Below, piece by piece: positions 22,701-33,010 of a stretch of DNA of 64,000 nucleotides. The DNA is taken from assembly GCA_019614645.1 (NCBI GenBank), contig JABWDB010000018.1:744001-808000 (forward strand), read 5' to 3'. The notes beneath the pieces are model-generated. The model was not told where the DNA came from. It did no database searches and worked only from the letters and a program-made list of their open reading frames with translations. This DNA is from Stratiolaelaps scimitus. Taxonomy: Eukaryota > Arthropoda > Arachnida > Mesostigmata > Laelapidae. Position numbers and translations under genes: made by a program. How positions within the stretch are numbered: the stretch's first letter is position 1; each line of letters starts with the position of its first letter.

Positions 22701-25379
22701 CTGCGGCTGCGTGTGTGTGTGTGCGCTCACAATGTTGATGAGCAGAGATAAATTGATGTGTCTTTAGTATGCCCTGTGTATGTGCAGTATGTCAAGCACG
22801 ATGAAAGAAGTGGTAAAATAGAGAATATAAATAGAAATCGTCGTTTGCATATATAATCAGGGGGCTGAGGTTATTTGTATGTTGCCAAGTCGAATGTATC
22901 GACTCCTTCCTTGAGTCAAAAATATAGGGTTTGAGACATAGCTCAAAATCTAGCGAAAATTCACCTATGATACTCCCATTAAAAATACTTGTAGATGATA
23001 TTTGAACTGACTACCTATTCGTTTATCTGTGTCTCCAGGTTATTTGGTGTTTACAACTATTGGAGGTGTAACTCCCAACTTGGGCTTGAATACTTCGCCT
23101 ACTACACATCTAGCGAGATTCTCTGGTGATGATGTCTTTGCTTTTATTGTCGTTCAACAAGACCGCGCTGCCAAGGTATAATACATTGAGATCCTGTTAC
23201 AAGTTAACATAATTCCATAAATTAACTGGAAAATCTACCTATATATATATATATAAATTTCGTCATCTAACGACAGTTTTGCATAATTTCTACGTATGCT
23301 TGTGTATATATGCGATTATGTTTGAAGGTGGTCTGGATGTTATACTTTCTCATGGGGTACGTTCTAGTGTCTGGCATCGTCTACCTGGGGTATCTCATTC
23401 TTACGTGGAGATGTAGCTTCTGTCGCGATCCGGATGGAGCTTCCGCACGAGGCATGGACGAGGAGCCAGCTACGGAAAGGAGCTCCATAGATGTAGACAT
23501 CGGACAGGATAAGCACACTCCTGTTGAAGTTCTACCTAGAAGGTTTGCCTGGGTCGACAATCCGATGACTTATTCAGTAGTAATTTTTATTACTAAATTC
23601 TCCTTCTTCTCAAAAGTTGAAGGGATTCTACTGCCATCCAAGCAGCAACATGAACATTGTCAGAACATTTAACTCAAAGTAATGTAATATTTGCAAAAAC
23701 ATTACTTTTCAGATCATCCGTGCAGAGCAATGCGTTTATGGGAAGCAATAAGATGATGGATTCTCGCCGATCTTCGATAGCAACACTGAGACAAACTTCA
23801 CTAGAATTCATGGCCTCAGATAGTGAGGCGAGTACATGTTCACAGATTTTGACGATTACTCGACTATTTCATCCGAATTTACCTATTTATCTCCTTAACC
23901 TACTTAGACCTACCTTAACCTACTTAGAGTGCGTCCAAGTCTGCATATTTGCGAGCTCCAAATATAAACCCACCTTAGAGCTCTTTTGTGACAGTCAGCA
24001 CACATTTTTCTTTTATCGATGGACATTAAAAGTAGAGAGTGTTTTTAAACGACAACATGCTGGCACAGCCCTACTGAGATGGGACCCTTGTCCGGACCAG
24101 GCCAGGCCCAACCGTTGTAGTCCGTAAAATATACTCACGATAGAAACCTAATTCCGTGTGTGCGTGTGATTCAAGCACACTTTGCTGATTATTGGAGGCG
24201 AATAGTTCGCTGAACATGTCTTCTCGTTCGGGTGTTTATATAACAGATGGGCGAGTTGCGTACATTGGCTGAAGCCGATGAGGATGCAGAGGTTGACTCG
24301 GACTCTGGTATTTCGAAGGCTGGTTCCGATCGAGTGGTCGAGGACGATCGTGTGACCGTACGCTCCGTTAGGTCAACGAACCGGCACAATAGCGTGTCAA
24401 GTGGCAATGCTGCCCTGAGGAACAATGCCGGTAGTGCCTTATCGAAACATTCAGCCATAAGTGGACGCGGTCTCCGCAGGTAAATATTGTCGATAACACT
24501 GGTGCACTTCAGCCCCTCGGTTCTTACTTAGGATGTTCGCCGGACATTTTTTAAACGTTCATTACATATTTATGTGACTAAATAATTGCTCACATGACAA
24601 ATAACAATGATATCCCTATGGAGAACTCAAACGTTGTAAAAACAAAAAGTGCAGTTCAGTCAGTAGACCAAAACTTTGTATTGTATTGGAAATAGATAAT
24701 TACAGAGGAAATTATATAGCATATGTACACATGCCCAATGTTCCCAAAATAGTTCGCAGCCATCTGTCCAATTTGAAACGTTCATCGCCTAGTAAATGTT
24801 TTTGCGTAGTGTCAACACCTGAACAATGTGAAGATTAGCGGACCGTCGCTGCCTAGAATTCAACCTTTGTCAGATAATTTAATTCAGGCTAAATCAGTTC
24901 CATGTGGCTAACCAGTGACCCCTTTTGAAATAACTCCATGGTCATAGGTGGACTCGCGTTTAGAAAGCTCGGATTTGATTCATCCTTGCTTGCTTTTTTT
25001 TTTGTATGTTTTGTTTTAATCAGAATTTTTTGCTGACACTCCGCGTGGCGTACTCTGCCGAGTGCAGCCAACAGTGAATAGACGTACTCAGCAGTGATAT
25101 GATATGCGACAAATACATTATCACTCAACGGACCGTTTTAGAAACACCTCCGAAAGACACATATATATATTTACAATACAACGTTTAACTTCGATGCTGT
25201 GCTTTTTCTCATTTTCAATGGGTAGGGAAAGCGTCGTGAGTACGATGGCTTTAATCGCGGCCGACACCAGTATTGAGGAGGATCTTCGCGATGAAAGAGA
25301 TCCCGAGGATAACGATGCCACACGTCACACACTGTCCGATCATGAACCCACCATGATATCGGCAATTAGCACTAACTAG
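14343..25379 (+). CDS. Two-pore-domain (K2P) potassium-channel-like protein, 9 exons
   Basis: Exons: 14343-14605, 19498-19661, 20043-20306, 20690-20917, 23039-23175, 23328-23542, 23713-about 23827, 24247-24479 and 25226-25379, about 590 residues. Phases agree at every junction except exon 7/8, where the donor is unsure: a GC donor at 23827 fits, while the GT donors nearby need another acceptor. M1 is near residues 20-46, followed by the extracellular cap. Pore helix 1 (FENSLYFTLSLLTAT) follows. M2 is near 155-177 with the K2P hallmark Y-x-x-x-GIPL (161-168). M3 starts at LPVW (272). The second pore loop is at 306-320 and M4 at 353-379 (VVWMLYFLMGYV). The tail is long, acidic and Ser-rich. K2P channels normally set resting K+ conductance as dimers in the plasma membrane. 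Here filter 1 reads TATASG instead of TTIGYG and filter 2 reads TTIGGV instead of TTIGFG, so K+ selectivity or conduction is doubtful. Family assignment comes from layout and motifs. Function is open. Confidence 0.72.
14606..19497 (+). other. Intron 1 of the K2P-like gene
   Basis: About 4.9 kb, starting at GTCAGT. It opens with an AT microsatellite (14625-14645) and carries another at 17658-17680. Several open stretches (e.g. 16617-16883) have no splice support. No other gene was seen. Confidence 0.5.
19705..19761. repeat. (TA)n microsatellite, longest in the window
   Basis: About 57 bases of nearly pure TA lying 44 bases after exon 2 of the K2P-like gene, inside the 381-base intron 2. Confidence 0.95.
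20918..23038 (+). other. Intron 4 of the K2P-like gene
   Basis: About 2.1 kb between the M3 exon and the second-pore-loop exon. It has a TA run at 22662-22678 and a short GT run near 22708-22722. Minus-strand open stretches (21266-21583, 21760-22182) show no protein pattern I recognise. Confidence 0.5.
24480..25225 (+). other. Intron 8 of the K2P-like gene
   Basis: GTAAAT donor and gggtag acceptor, phase 2. AT-rich, with nothing recognisable inside. The acceptor restores the frame into a Glu/Asp-rich C-terminal exon. Confidence 0.5.
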
Positions 25380-26357
25380 ATAGGGGAAGAGTACTTTTTC
25401 TTCAGTGGGAATCTTCGTCGGAGAAAGAACGCAAGAAAGGAACTATATGAATATATTATACATCGTGTGTTCGAAAACATTCAAGGACATTAAGGAAAAT
25501 GCAAGCTATAGCTAATCCTTATTCCCCTGCAAATTCGTTCTATGTGAAGCTTCACAAACAACTGCATGTTCATCCGAGAGGTATAACCTGGTAAGATGAC
25601 TAGGGCGTGTTATCTGAGAAAATTGAAACTTAGTGGCTTTCTTACGTCGCAAACGGTTGATCAAACTGACTCGATCCTATACGTCAAAGCCACAGTATGC
25701 TGTATATCGTACGAAGGAACAACAGCCTTGCTGGCACACAAAGACACCATTATAAAATCAGTGCAACATAACTCACCTTTTTGCTGTACCTACCCTATCG
25801 ACATGCTTCTGACAATAGATCATCAAACGTCCTAAGGTACGACAAAAGTTCTTTGAGGGATTTTATTATTTTAACTAACTTCTAAAAATGCATGGTGGTC
25901 GTCGTATCTTAATTAAATCACCTTATTACATATATGGGTAATAGGAATCAACCTTAACGAACGATGTCTTTGGTAGCACACAGGTAGTATTTCCACTGTA
26001 ATCCTTCAAATCTAACACGTCTATTCGAAGTCCTTTATCAGGTTTAATGCTATCAGGGTGGTGTTACAGTAAAATTGTGACATTATTTGAATGCACTGAA
26101 CCAAATGAGAAAATATCTTGAGAAACCCACGGAATTTCTTATTGACTTATTCGTATGTAAATTTATGTTTGTTGTGCTCGGAGACTTACGTTGGCGTACA
26201 AGGGCATAAGTTGTTCAGGACATTCGTGAACCTAGCCAGAATGACCTAGATAACGTCTCAGTTAAAACCAATGGCAGCTTGCATAACTCCAGCGAGAATC
26301 GTTTGCAATAGAAATTATGCGAATTGCTAACTAATGTTCCTTAACACACATGTATAT

Positions 26358-26388
<31 letters not shown>

Positions 26389-27334
26389 GAATATGTACAC
26401 GAACGCACCGAGAGCCATGACAGCCAAGCCGCGATGCTATTTCTCCAGACGACTGAATACTTAGAAATATGTGTTCTAAAGTTTCTAAAATAGAAAACTA
26501 AACGAAATAATATATAAGTAATAGAATACCTCGCAATGGGTAGAACTATGTCACATGGATAGGTTAGGTGAGAATCGCGTGCTTAGAGCAGAGCCGCCGG
26601 CATCTTGTACATAGAATGTAACAATCCTACAAAACCTCGAGAAAGTCATTGCGCGGTCGATGTGATTCAAGTGAAGTCGACGACACGCGACAGCTGTAGG
26701 ACTAAAAAACCTGAGCGCTATTTGAAACTAAGTTTGATTAATTTGACAATTAGATGGCTTAAATCGAATCGTCACAAAAGTGAAATATTGCCATTCTTTA
26801 ACCATGGGAAAAAACGTTTGTTGTCTTTTCTTCGTAAACCGTAATATTTATTTATAATTTATATAGTCTCTTTGCCTCACAGCAAGGGGAATGGGCATAT
26901 ATATATATATATATAATTTAGTGATAATCAATCACAGCCATCCCCCTTATCATCATGATGAATATATTATGTATTAAGCTTAGTGTTTTGGGAAGTTAGT
27001 GGTCCCCTACAAAATGTCGTATCGACCTCGATCGGTACGACAGATGATGTGTTATCATCTTGTCTGTGGACTTGTTTGAATGCGAAATAATGTTATATTC
27101 ATCCAAGAAATGGAAGTTTCTTAACAGTTCATCCCAAACCCAATCGCGATCCTATCGGTCCACTTCGTTGGGTGCGTCTGACAATATTGTATCAATTACT
27201 CCTTCTGCATTGGTCATTCATTCATGCTTCAGATAAGAGCAACGCGCAGAGTGCATGAACTAGTTAGCGTCGAAATTAGGGCTTCTTAAGCCACTGAAAC
27301 TCGGGGATGGGGTGAAGATCCATAAAAAGATTGA
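25380..27334. other. Intergenic region after the K2P-like gene
   Basis: Holds a compound CA/TA microsatellite (26356-26389) and a TA run (26897-26915). No gene was supported. Confidence 0.4.
27324..27328 (-). terminator. Pol III terminator of tRNA-Thr
   Basis: Five T residues on the minus strand, six bases past the tRNA 3' end. Confidence 0.75.
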
Positions 27335-27406
27335 AGGCCCCGGCGGGGTTCGAACCCACGATCTTCTGTTTACAAGACAGACGCCTTGCCACTTGGCCAC
27401 GGAGCC
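27335..27406 (-). tRNA. tRNA-Thr (anticodon UGU)
   Basis: Reads on the minus strand as a complete 72-base cloverleaf without intron. The acceptor stem is GGCTCCG/CGGGGCC. The D arm with box A is TGGCCAAGTGG. The anticodon stem TCTGT/ACAGA holds loop CTTGTAA, so the anticodon is TGT (decodes ACA, Thr). The T arm GTGGG/CCCGC holds loop TTCGAAC (box B GGTTCGAACCC). A run of five T on the minus strand (27324-27328) follows as a pol III terminator. All stems pair, with G-U pairs only, which suggests a working gene rather than a SINE head. Confidence 0.9.
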
Positions 27407-29736
27407 ACGGGTAGCTCAATTACTCTGTTTAAGGTCGTTCGATCTGCGCTGTAGGTCGCAACAAAGAACGCAAGAACCTCAGACGTCACAAAAAGATCAG
27501 AGCAGCGTCATCATGATTTGTAAGATTCGTATTAGTGGTACCTTTACAAGCATTATTCAATGCCAAGTGTTGTATATCCAGACGCCATAACCGCCCTTGC
27601 CACATCTCGAATCAGCCTTTGTTCTCTATTCAAGTTGGAAGGCGGGACGCAGCACTAACTCTCCCTGTATCACTGGGCGTATGAACGACGTTTTCAATGT
27701 TGGTAGTTCCACTTAATAATAACTTGGCAGAGTTGACTGATGTTTATATAATGCGAAATTAGTCGGCCCCACCCATTCGTGTGCAAACAAAAACCGCTAA
27801 AGCATGCATGAGCGGAGGCGGGGGGAACCCGACAGCCAGCCATTGAGGCAGACAGACGGTCTGGTCTGACTGATTTCGACGGCAGCATCCCACCAGCCTA
27901 CACTGAGCGTTTGGGGAGTCTGCAAATTGCAGTGTCGGGCTTGATCTCTGCCGTTCCCTCGCCGAACCCATGATCTACACGAAATACAACACGCAACATA
28001 CAGCCCCTTGGGAAATATTGCTTTTCGCTAGAGGACGAGACGGGGCCGCGACGACACGACGTACACGCCTGCCATCCATGTTAGATACAATTATACATGT
28101 TTGCCAGCCCTTACCCCACCCCACCCCCCAGCCCCCCCAGCCCCCCCGCCCGTTGAAATTGAAGCAGGCAGTAAGAGTAGTCGCGGCAGCGCGGTCAGAC
28201 ATTGGAACGCTGGCGGCGGAGCTTAGACATCCGCGGGGGGCTTACAAATCCTCCCTGAGCACCCTGAAATGTGTACCGAACGCATTGTATAATGGCATTG
28301 CTGATACAACAGCATCGCGAGACCACGAAGGCGCGGCTCGCTCGTCCGACGCGCAAATCCAGATCAGAGCAGCAGCCTACTCTACCTAACAACCTTTCGA
28401 CTGGAGGCTGGCGATGAGGAGACCATGTAATTTATTCGTTGTGTGTTTTTTTTTTTGCCGTCATTTGACCGTCTAACACCGATAGAAGCTATGCAACTTA
28501 GGAATTTGCAGGTTACGAAGATAACTATTATGTCCACACTCTCGGCATAGCCTGATCGTGGAGCTTCAGCCATGGAGCACAACAAATATACGAACCGATG
28601 CGCGATCGACTGACGAGATGGTACGGCTAATGATATGAACGAGATAGTCTCACTGATATGAATGAGGTACTGTTGATTATGGGCGACAGTTTGTAGAGTT
28701 AGATCTATTGACCATTCACATTTGCGGAGGTTAATAAGCTCATTAAAAACTCGAATATCAGCAAAGTTAAAAGGAACCCTTTGGTTGCTAGAAACATTGC
28801 ATCTTCGGAAGCCCGTTGTAAAATTTCTTCCCAGGACCCAGTAAAGTAGGAAAATTTGTTTTGGTAATATATGGACATGCCAAACTCAGTACGACATCAG
28901 TGAACATACTATGCTTATATATATATATATATATATATATCGTATGTCTCATCTGGTAGAATTAAAGATTGGCACAAAAGAATATACTTCTTCAAACAGA
29001 GGAAACCTCAAAATCAGGCGAAATATGGCGTGTGTAATTAAGAAAACGCACCCACAACAAATCGTGCCGAGGTATCGTCAAAAATAATTATGTGTACCTC
29101 TCGAGTACACTCGCCCGCCGCCTAACCTACAACATAGGATACATCAACATAGGCTACGGGCTTGCTTACGTCGGTATATATATATACATATATATATATT
29201 ATGTATGGGTTCGGAAAGTTTAAGTAAAAATATGGTAGGTTCCAATTATTTTTCAACATTGTAAATAGCGTATCTATAATATTTTGTTTTATGGGGGCCT
29301 GCTAACGTATGTCAACACTTGTGGGACTGTTGACGGTGTTCAACAGCACCACCCTTCCCGATTTATAGATAGATAGTGTATCTGTGCGGTTTTAACGTGT
29401 TTGTTGAAAAGAAACTCTCAACTATGTGAGTTCTTTTTGAGCACTTTGCAATGTACACCCACGATGGGTTGTGCAACTTTTCTCAACGTCGTTTCCCGTT
29501 ACGTCACGTCACACTGTATAGATGACATAATTCGAGTTCTCCTGCCAGCCGAGGTGAGTAGCCTATCGATCATCCATTATCCTTAATATTATCGGTCGCA
29601 ACTATGGGAGCAAGTTGAGTTACCCTCGAGATCGGTGCATATTTGATCTGCCTGTTTGGGGAGAAGGACTATCAATGCCAGTGATGACCGCTTCGATGTC
29701 CTCCGACTGCTACGGCGTCATTGATGCCCGCATCCT
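27407..29736. other. Intergenic region with a C-rich tract
   Basis: The part at 27960-28390 is GC-rich, unlike its surroundings, and holds an open plus-strand frame of 139 codons without recognisable domains. TA microsatellites lie at 28916-28940 and about 29176-29200. No gene was called. Confidence 0.35.
28110..28152 (-). repeat. C-rich tract, G-quadruplex-capable on the minus strand
   Basis: Runs of four to seven C are separated by one or two bases (ccccacccccccagcccccc and on). The minus strand therefore has at least five closely spaced G-runs of four or more. Confidence 0.8.
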
Positions 29737-29922
29737 ATGTCAAAGGCGAACGTCAACGAGGAAGGCAATGCACTGCTGAAGCAATCAGTGCCCACGTCAT
29801 CTTATGACACGACATATATCACGAAGAGCATACTTAACTACCGAGGCCCGATTCTTGAGCAGCCAAAAAGCAAGGGTCGCACGAGCTCTCTCACAGCAGA
29901 CAACGAAATCGGATATCCGTAA
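29737..29922 (+). CDS. Small hypothetical protein, 61 residues
   Basis: The ATG follows an in-frame TGA and the frame reads 61 hydrophilic codons (starts MSKANVNEEGNALLKQS, ends DNEIGYP). AATAAA lies 41 bases after the stop (29963-29968), which fits a short transcript end. The codon just before the stop could also act as a phase-2 donor (TATCC then GTAACG), as in the membrane genes at 1869, 4917 and 46954, but no matching membrane exon was found downstream. No family was recognised. It may be spurious. Confidence 0.3.
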   Translation: MSKANVNEEGNALLKQSVPTSSYDTTYITKSILNYRGPILEQPKSKGRTSSLTADNEIGYP

Positions 29923-29962
29923 CGCTTCAGCATTGGTACAGCAAAGCGCATATTTATCAAAG

Positions 29963-29968
29963 AATAAA
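29963..29968 (+). terminator. Candidate polyadenylation signal AATAAA
   Basis: Located 41 bases after the stop of the small ORF at 29737-29922. This is circumstantial support for that ORF. Confidence 0.3.
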
Positions 29969-30840
29969 TAGATAATCTGTATCAGTATACCTATTCGTAC
30001 TAAGGCAAAGAGGGTAGATCACGTACGCAGGCTTATGTCCACTTTGGCGTCGAACAGACATGCGGATATAAAACTGGGAATAATGACATTTACAAAAATG
30101 GAAAAAGCATGCAACTTTGTCCGGTAGAACCGAGCAACTACTATTTTAATAGAAGTCGAGAAGGCAGCGCCTACCCTATATTAGATCGTCCCTGATGATT
30201 GAGTCCCTGATTATGTGAGTTGACCTTATAATAGTGTTTGCTTGCATGAATGCCACTATATATCGTCGTGTATCGGAATTTTATCGCCATCCCTCTGCGA
30301 TGGCATCGACATGGATGTATTAATAGATGCCTAGCAAAAATGACATTTTGGGCATGTCTGATGTTACCTTGCTAGCTGCGATAACACGCTTGCAGTAAGG
30401 GAAGAAGTTCAAATTATCTTCTAAAGGGAGCACATCCGCCAAGTGTGCGCGTTCTCTGTAGTCACCGCCCCCTCGAGAGGCATTTCAATGCTCAGCTAAG
30501 GCACTTACACTGGGATGGGCCAACTTCCGTTTACTAGTGGCTCTTGAGGAGGTGCTGTCCCGGTGTCGCTAAGGATAAAAAAGAGGTTAAGATCCCCCTG
30601 GAGAGTAATCAACGCCGCTGCTGTAAGCGAGCGAGAGTGGTCAAAGTACAGTGGCGCTAGCAAGGAGCCCATGCGTACGTAACATGCTATGGTAGCTCAG
30701 AGTACAAGCAATTAGATTCGCAAGGTACATGGGACGAAGTGAAGAGGCTAAGGAAGGAGTGTCGTTCTGCCTGTACTGGGTTCTGTTCGCTAAGCTTCGT
30801 AGATAAGTGACCGAGATTAGTTAGGCTCACGGGAGATTGT
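29969..30840. other. Intergenic
   Basis: No gene, RNA gene or repeat could be supported. Confidence 0.35.
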
Positions 30841-31390
30841 CTACAATGGATGTGAGCTTAAAAAGATAGAATAGACAGAGCCGTTTCTTCGGCTGGACCA
30901 TGTGATCTGCTTCCTAACCCATGACGGACGGATGGATGACCAGCCCAGGCAAGCACACAGCGGGTCAATGGCGAAAATGGCGATAGTAGACAGACTTGAA
31001 ATGGGAGCATTTGTCGAGGTCGGTGGAGTGCAATCGGAGAAAGCGCGTAGGTGCACGGGTTCAATCCCCACCATTGCACAGTTGCGTTCAGGGGTCTGTC
31101 TATTATAATAAAGCAATGCAAAAGCAGTATCGTGGGCGTTAAAAGTTGGCTGAGAGTCAGCCCGAATTATCAGCACGAACTGATCACTTTCTTCTTTCGA
31201 GAAAATGTATGTATTCGGATCAGGGCAAAATGATGGGACGACACGTCCGCAATTACAGCGTTCTTCAGGTCGCCTATGTATTTTTGTAGCTTGCTGCCGG
31301 TGGAATTGGCCTCTTAAGTCTATCTCAAAGATACGAGTCTCGACAATTTTGAAGCTAGGACACCACACTGTTACATATGCGTTTCCGGTC
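30841..31390 (-). CDS. CUB-like exon, possibly running into a tRNA-derived repeat
   Basis: A minus-strand frame is open for 248 codons (31587-30841). A good acceptor (tctgtttactgagcatttccag) at 31391 starts, in phase 2, a stretch with a CUB-like pattern. It has alternating hydrophobic strands around a first Cys (YVTVWCPSF), ETRIFEIDL, a CNCG motif, VVPSFCPDP, then FVLIIRADS and a closing FALLYY. Four Cys are present. CUB domains are extracellular binding modules of about 110 residues. After FALLYYN the frame runs into a sequence whose plus strand carries a tRNA-type box B (31060-31070), so the last 80 residues are probably repeat-derived. No upstream exon was identified. It may be a terminal exon or a relic. 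Confidence 0.33.
31035..31090 (+). repeat. tRNA-derived fragment
   Basis: Contains GCACGGGTTCAATCCCCACC, a near-consensus box B with paired T-arm flanks. The rest does not form a cloverleaf. It lies antisense to the 3' end of the CUB-like frame. Confidence 0.35.
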
Positions 31391-31587
31391 CTGGAAATGC
31401 TCAGTAAACAGACATAATTGCCAGGTATGATCAGGAATATCGCTCTTACGAAAGATGCAGACAGACAGACACGGGAGTACACTACACAATAAGATCGTCG
31501 TTCATATCCTGACAGTGGTTTCGACAAACGGGTCCCGTAGAAGGTACGCCTGATTATTCGTAGCATCGAATTCAAGAAGATGCTCAA

Positions 31588-32639
31588 GTTCTCTCGTTTA
31601 CGGGTCAGTTACTGCGTACAGCGGAATGGTGTCTCCCTATTCTGTCATGTCACAGAAATACGGTTGCGGTTAAATTAGATGTTATGCGGCAACGGGGGAG
31701 GAACTAGGTCTTGTAGTTCTTTATAAAACAGGGTATAGGTTTTAGAGTATATTCTCAAATGCTTATACTTCGTTCTACAATTGCACCTCTTATTATTATT
31801 TCTCTCATTTTATCTCATCAAGTAAGGTATGGTAAAGCTTGATTGATTCATTAAAGGAACTGCATACAATGCTTAAGTTCTTTCTCTCTCTCTCTCTCAA
31901 GTCAATGATTCCAAATAAGGCTGACGTTACAGTGCAACACGTGTCGTTGCCAAACGACGATTGCTTTCTTCATGTCCTTCGGAAATGTTCGGTCCCATGA
32001 TGAAACTTCAAAGCAGTATAAATAGGCTCAAAACTTGAAGTATTGCATTGCCGCAAGGCGAAATACTTGGGCATTGCCAAACAACTACGCTCGCTTAGCA
32101 AACAACGGCTAAATAGGTTACAACTGGATTGACTGTTCGCGACAAACTTAGTTCTGAGAAGTTTGCCTCCAGCCTGCGTTGTTGCTCTACTGCACGCGGG
32201 ATCACCATTTTTCGAGAAAATAGCTTCGTTAAATATAAATGAAAAGGTCGATTTAGTTATACGCGCCGCATTGGTGAAACTCGTGTGGCCATATGTATTA
32301 TTGTTACTATTCATAATATTATTAATTATTATTAGCGTTTAATAGTAAATAAAGAAAACGGTGTTTAGTCGTAAGTCGCAATGAGTCATGCGAGTCCAGA
32401 GATTTCCCTCATGGGTGGCACCGATTTAGGGGTGAGAATTTCCCCTGAAGAAAACGAGTGGGTTCCTGGGAGATTATAGTGCACTAACCGATCGAAAGTT
32501 CTAATAAGAACTCTGATAGATACGAGATTTGGTAGATAAACTGAATTGCCTAGATATTGTAGATCTAATGAAGTATAGTCATCATTAATGAATGGTATCA
32601 TGGATCGAATTTTAACAGAATGTAATTTGTGTTCTTCAC
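31588..32639. other. Intergenic
   Basis: Contains a CT run (about 31883-31899). A 114-codon minus-strand open frame (31970-32314) has no recognisable domain or splice support. Confidence 0.35.
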
Positions 32640-33010
32640 CACGCTCGTTCAGAGCTATGTTGTAAGTCGAAGAACTTGGTAATTTTTAGACAAAATAAAT
32701 TAGAGCGATAATATTTTAGTATGTAACAGCGGTGCTCTCCCTGATTGTTCACACATCGGAGCCAGGGCTGTGAATAGCAGTATCCTGCCCATTTGCGGTT
32801 AAACCGGATGAATATGCAGGTTAAATCCATCGATGACTGTTGTTGGCCAACGTCCAGTTCGTTGATTACAACGGTGCGGTGACGTTCAGCGTTATCATTT
32901 AGAAGCCTCAATCTGGGTGCTTTCAATGCTCGTGCCATTTGTCCATGCGTTTTATCAAGAAGCCGAGATATCAGATTGCATCGATTTTTCGTTGTTACGC
33001 CATAATTCTG
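32640..33010 (-). pseudogene. Mariner transposase relic (catalytic part)
   Basis: The minus-strand frame contains RLLNDNAERHRTVVINELD, matching the mariner signature around the second catalytic Asp (HDNARPH). The downstream HPPYSPDLAPSD-type region is not preserved. A related copy lies at 44210-44600: the preceding segments align (THGQMARALK versus TDKWNEHRKH). The left arm of the fold-back element begins at 33011, so that element inserted into or beside this relic. Confidence 0.5.

Noticed and set aside
23878..23935. ttaacctactta repeated twice, considered as telomere-like repeat
   Set aside because: Only two copies, 21 bases apart, and the unit is not TTAGG. A simple short duplication.
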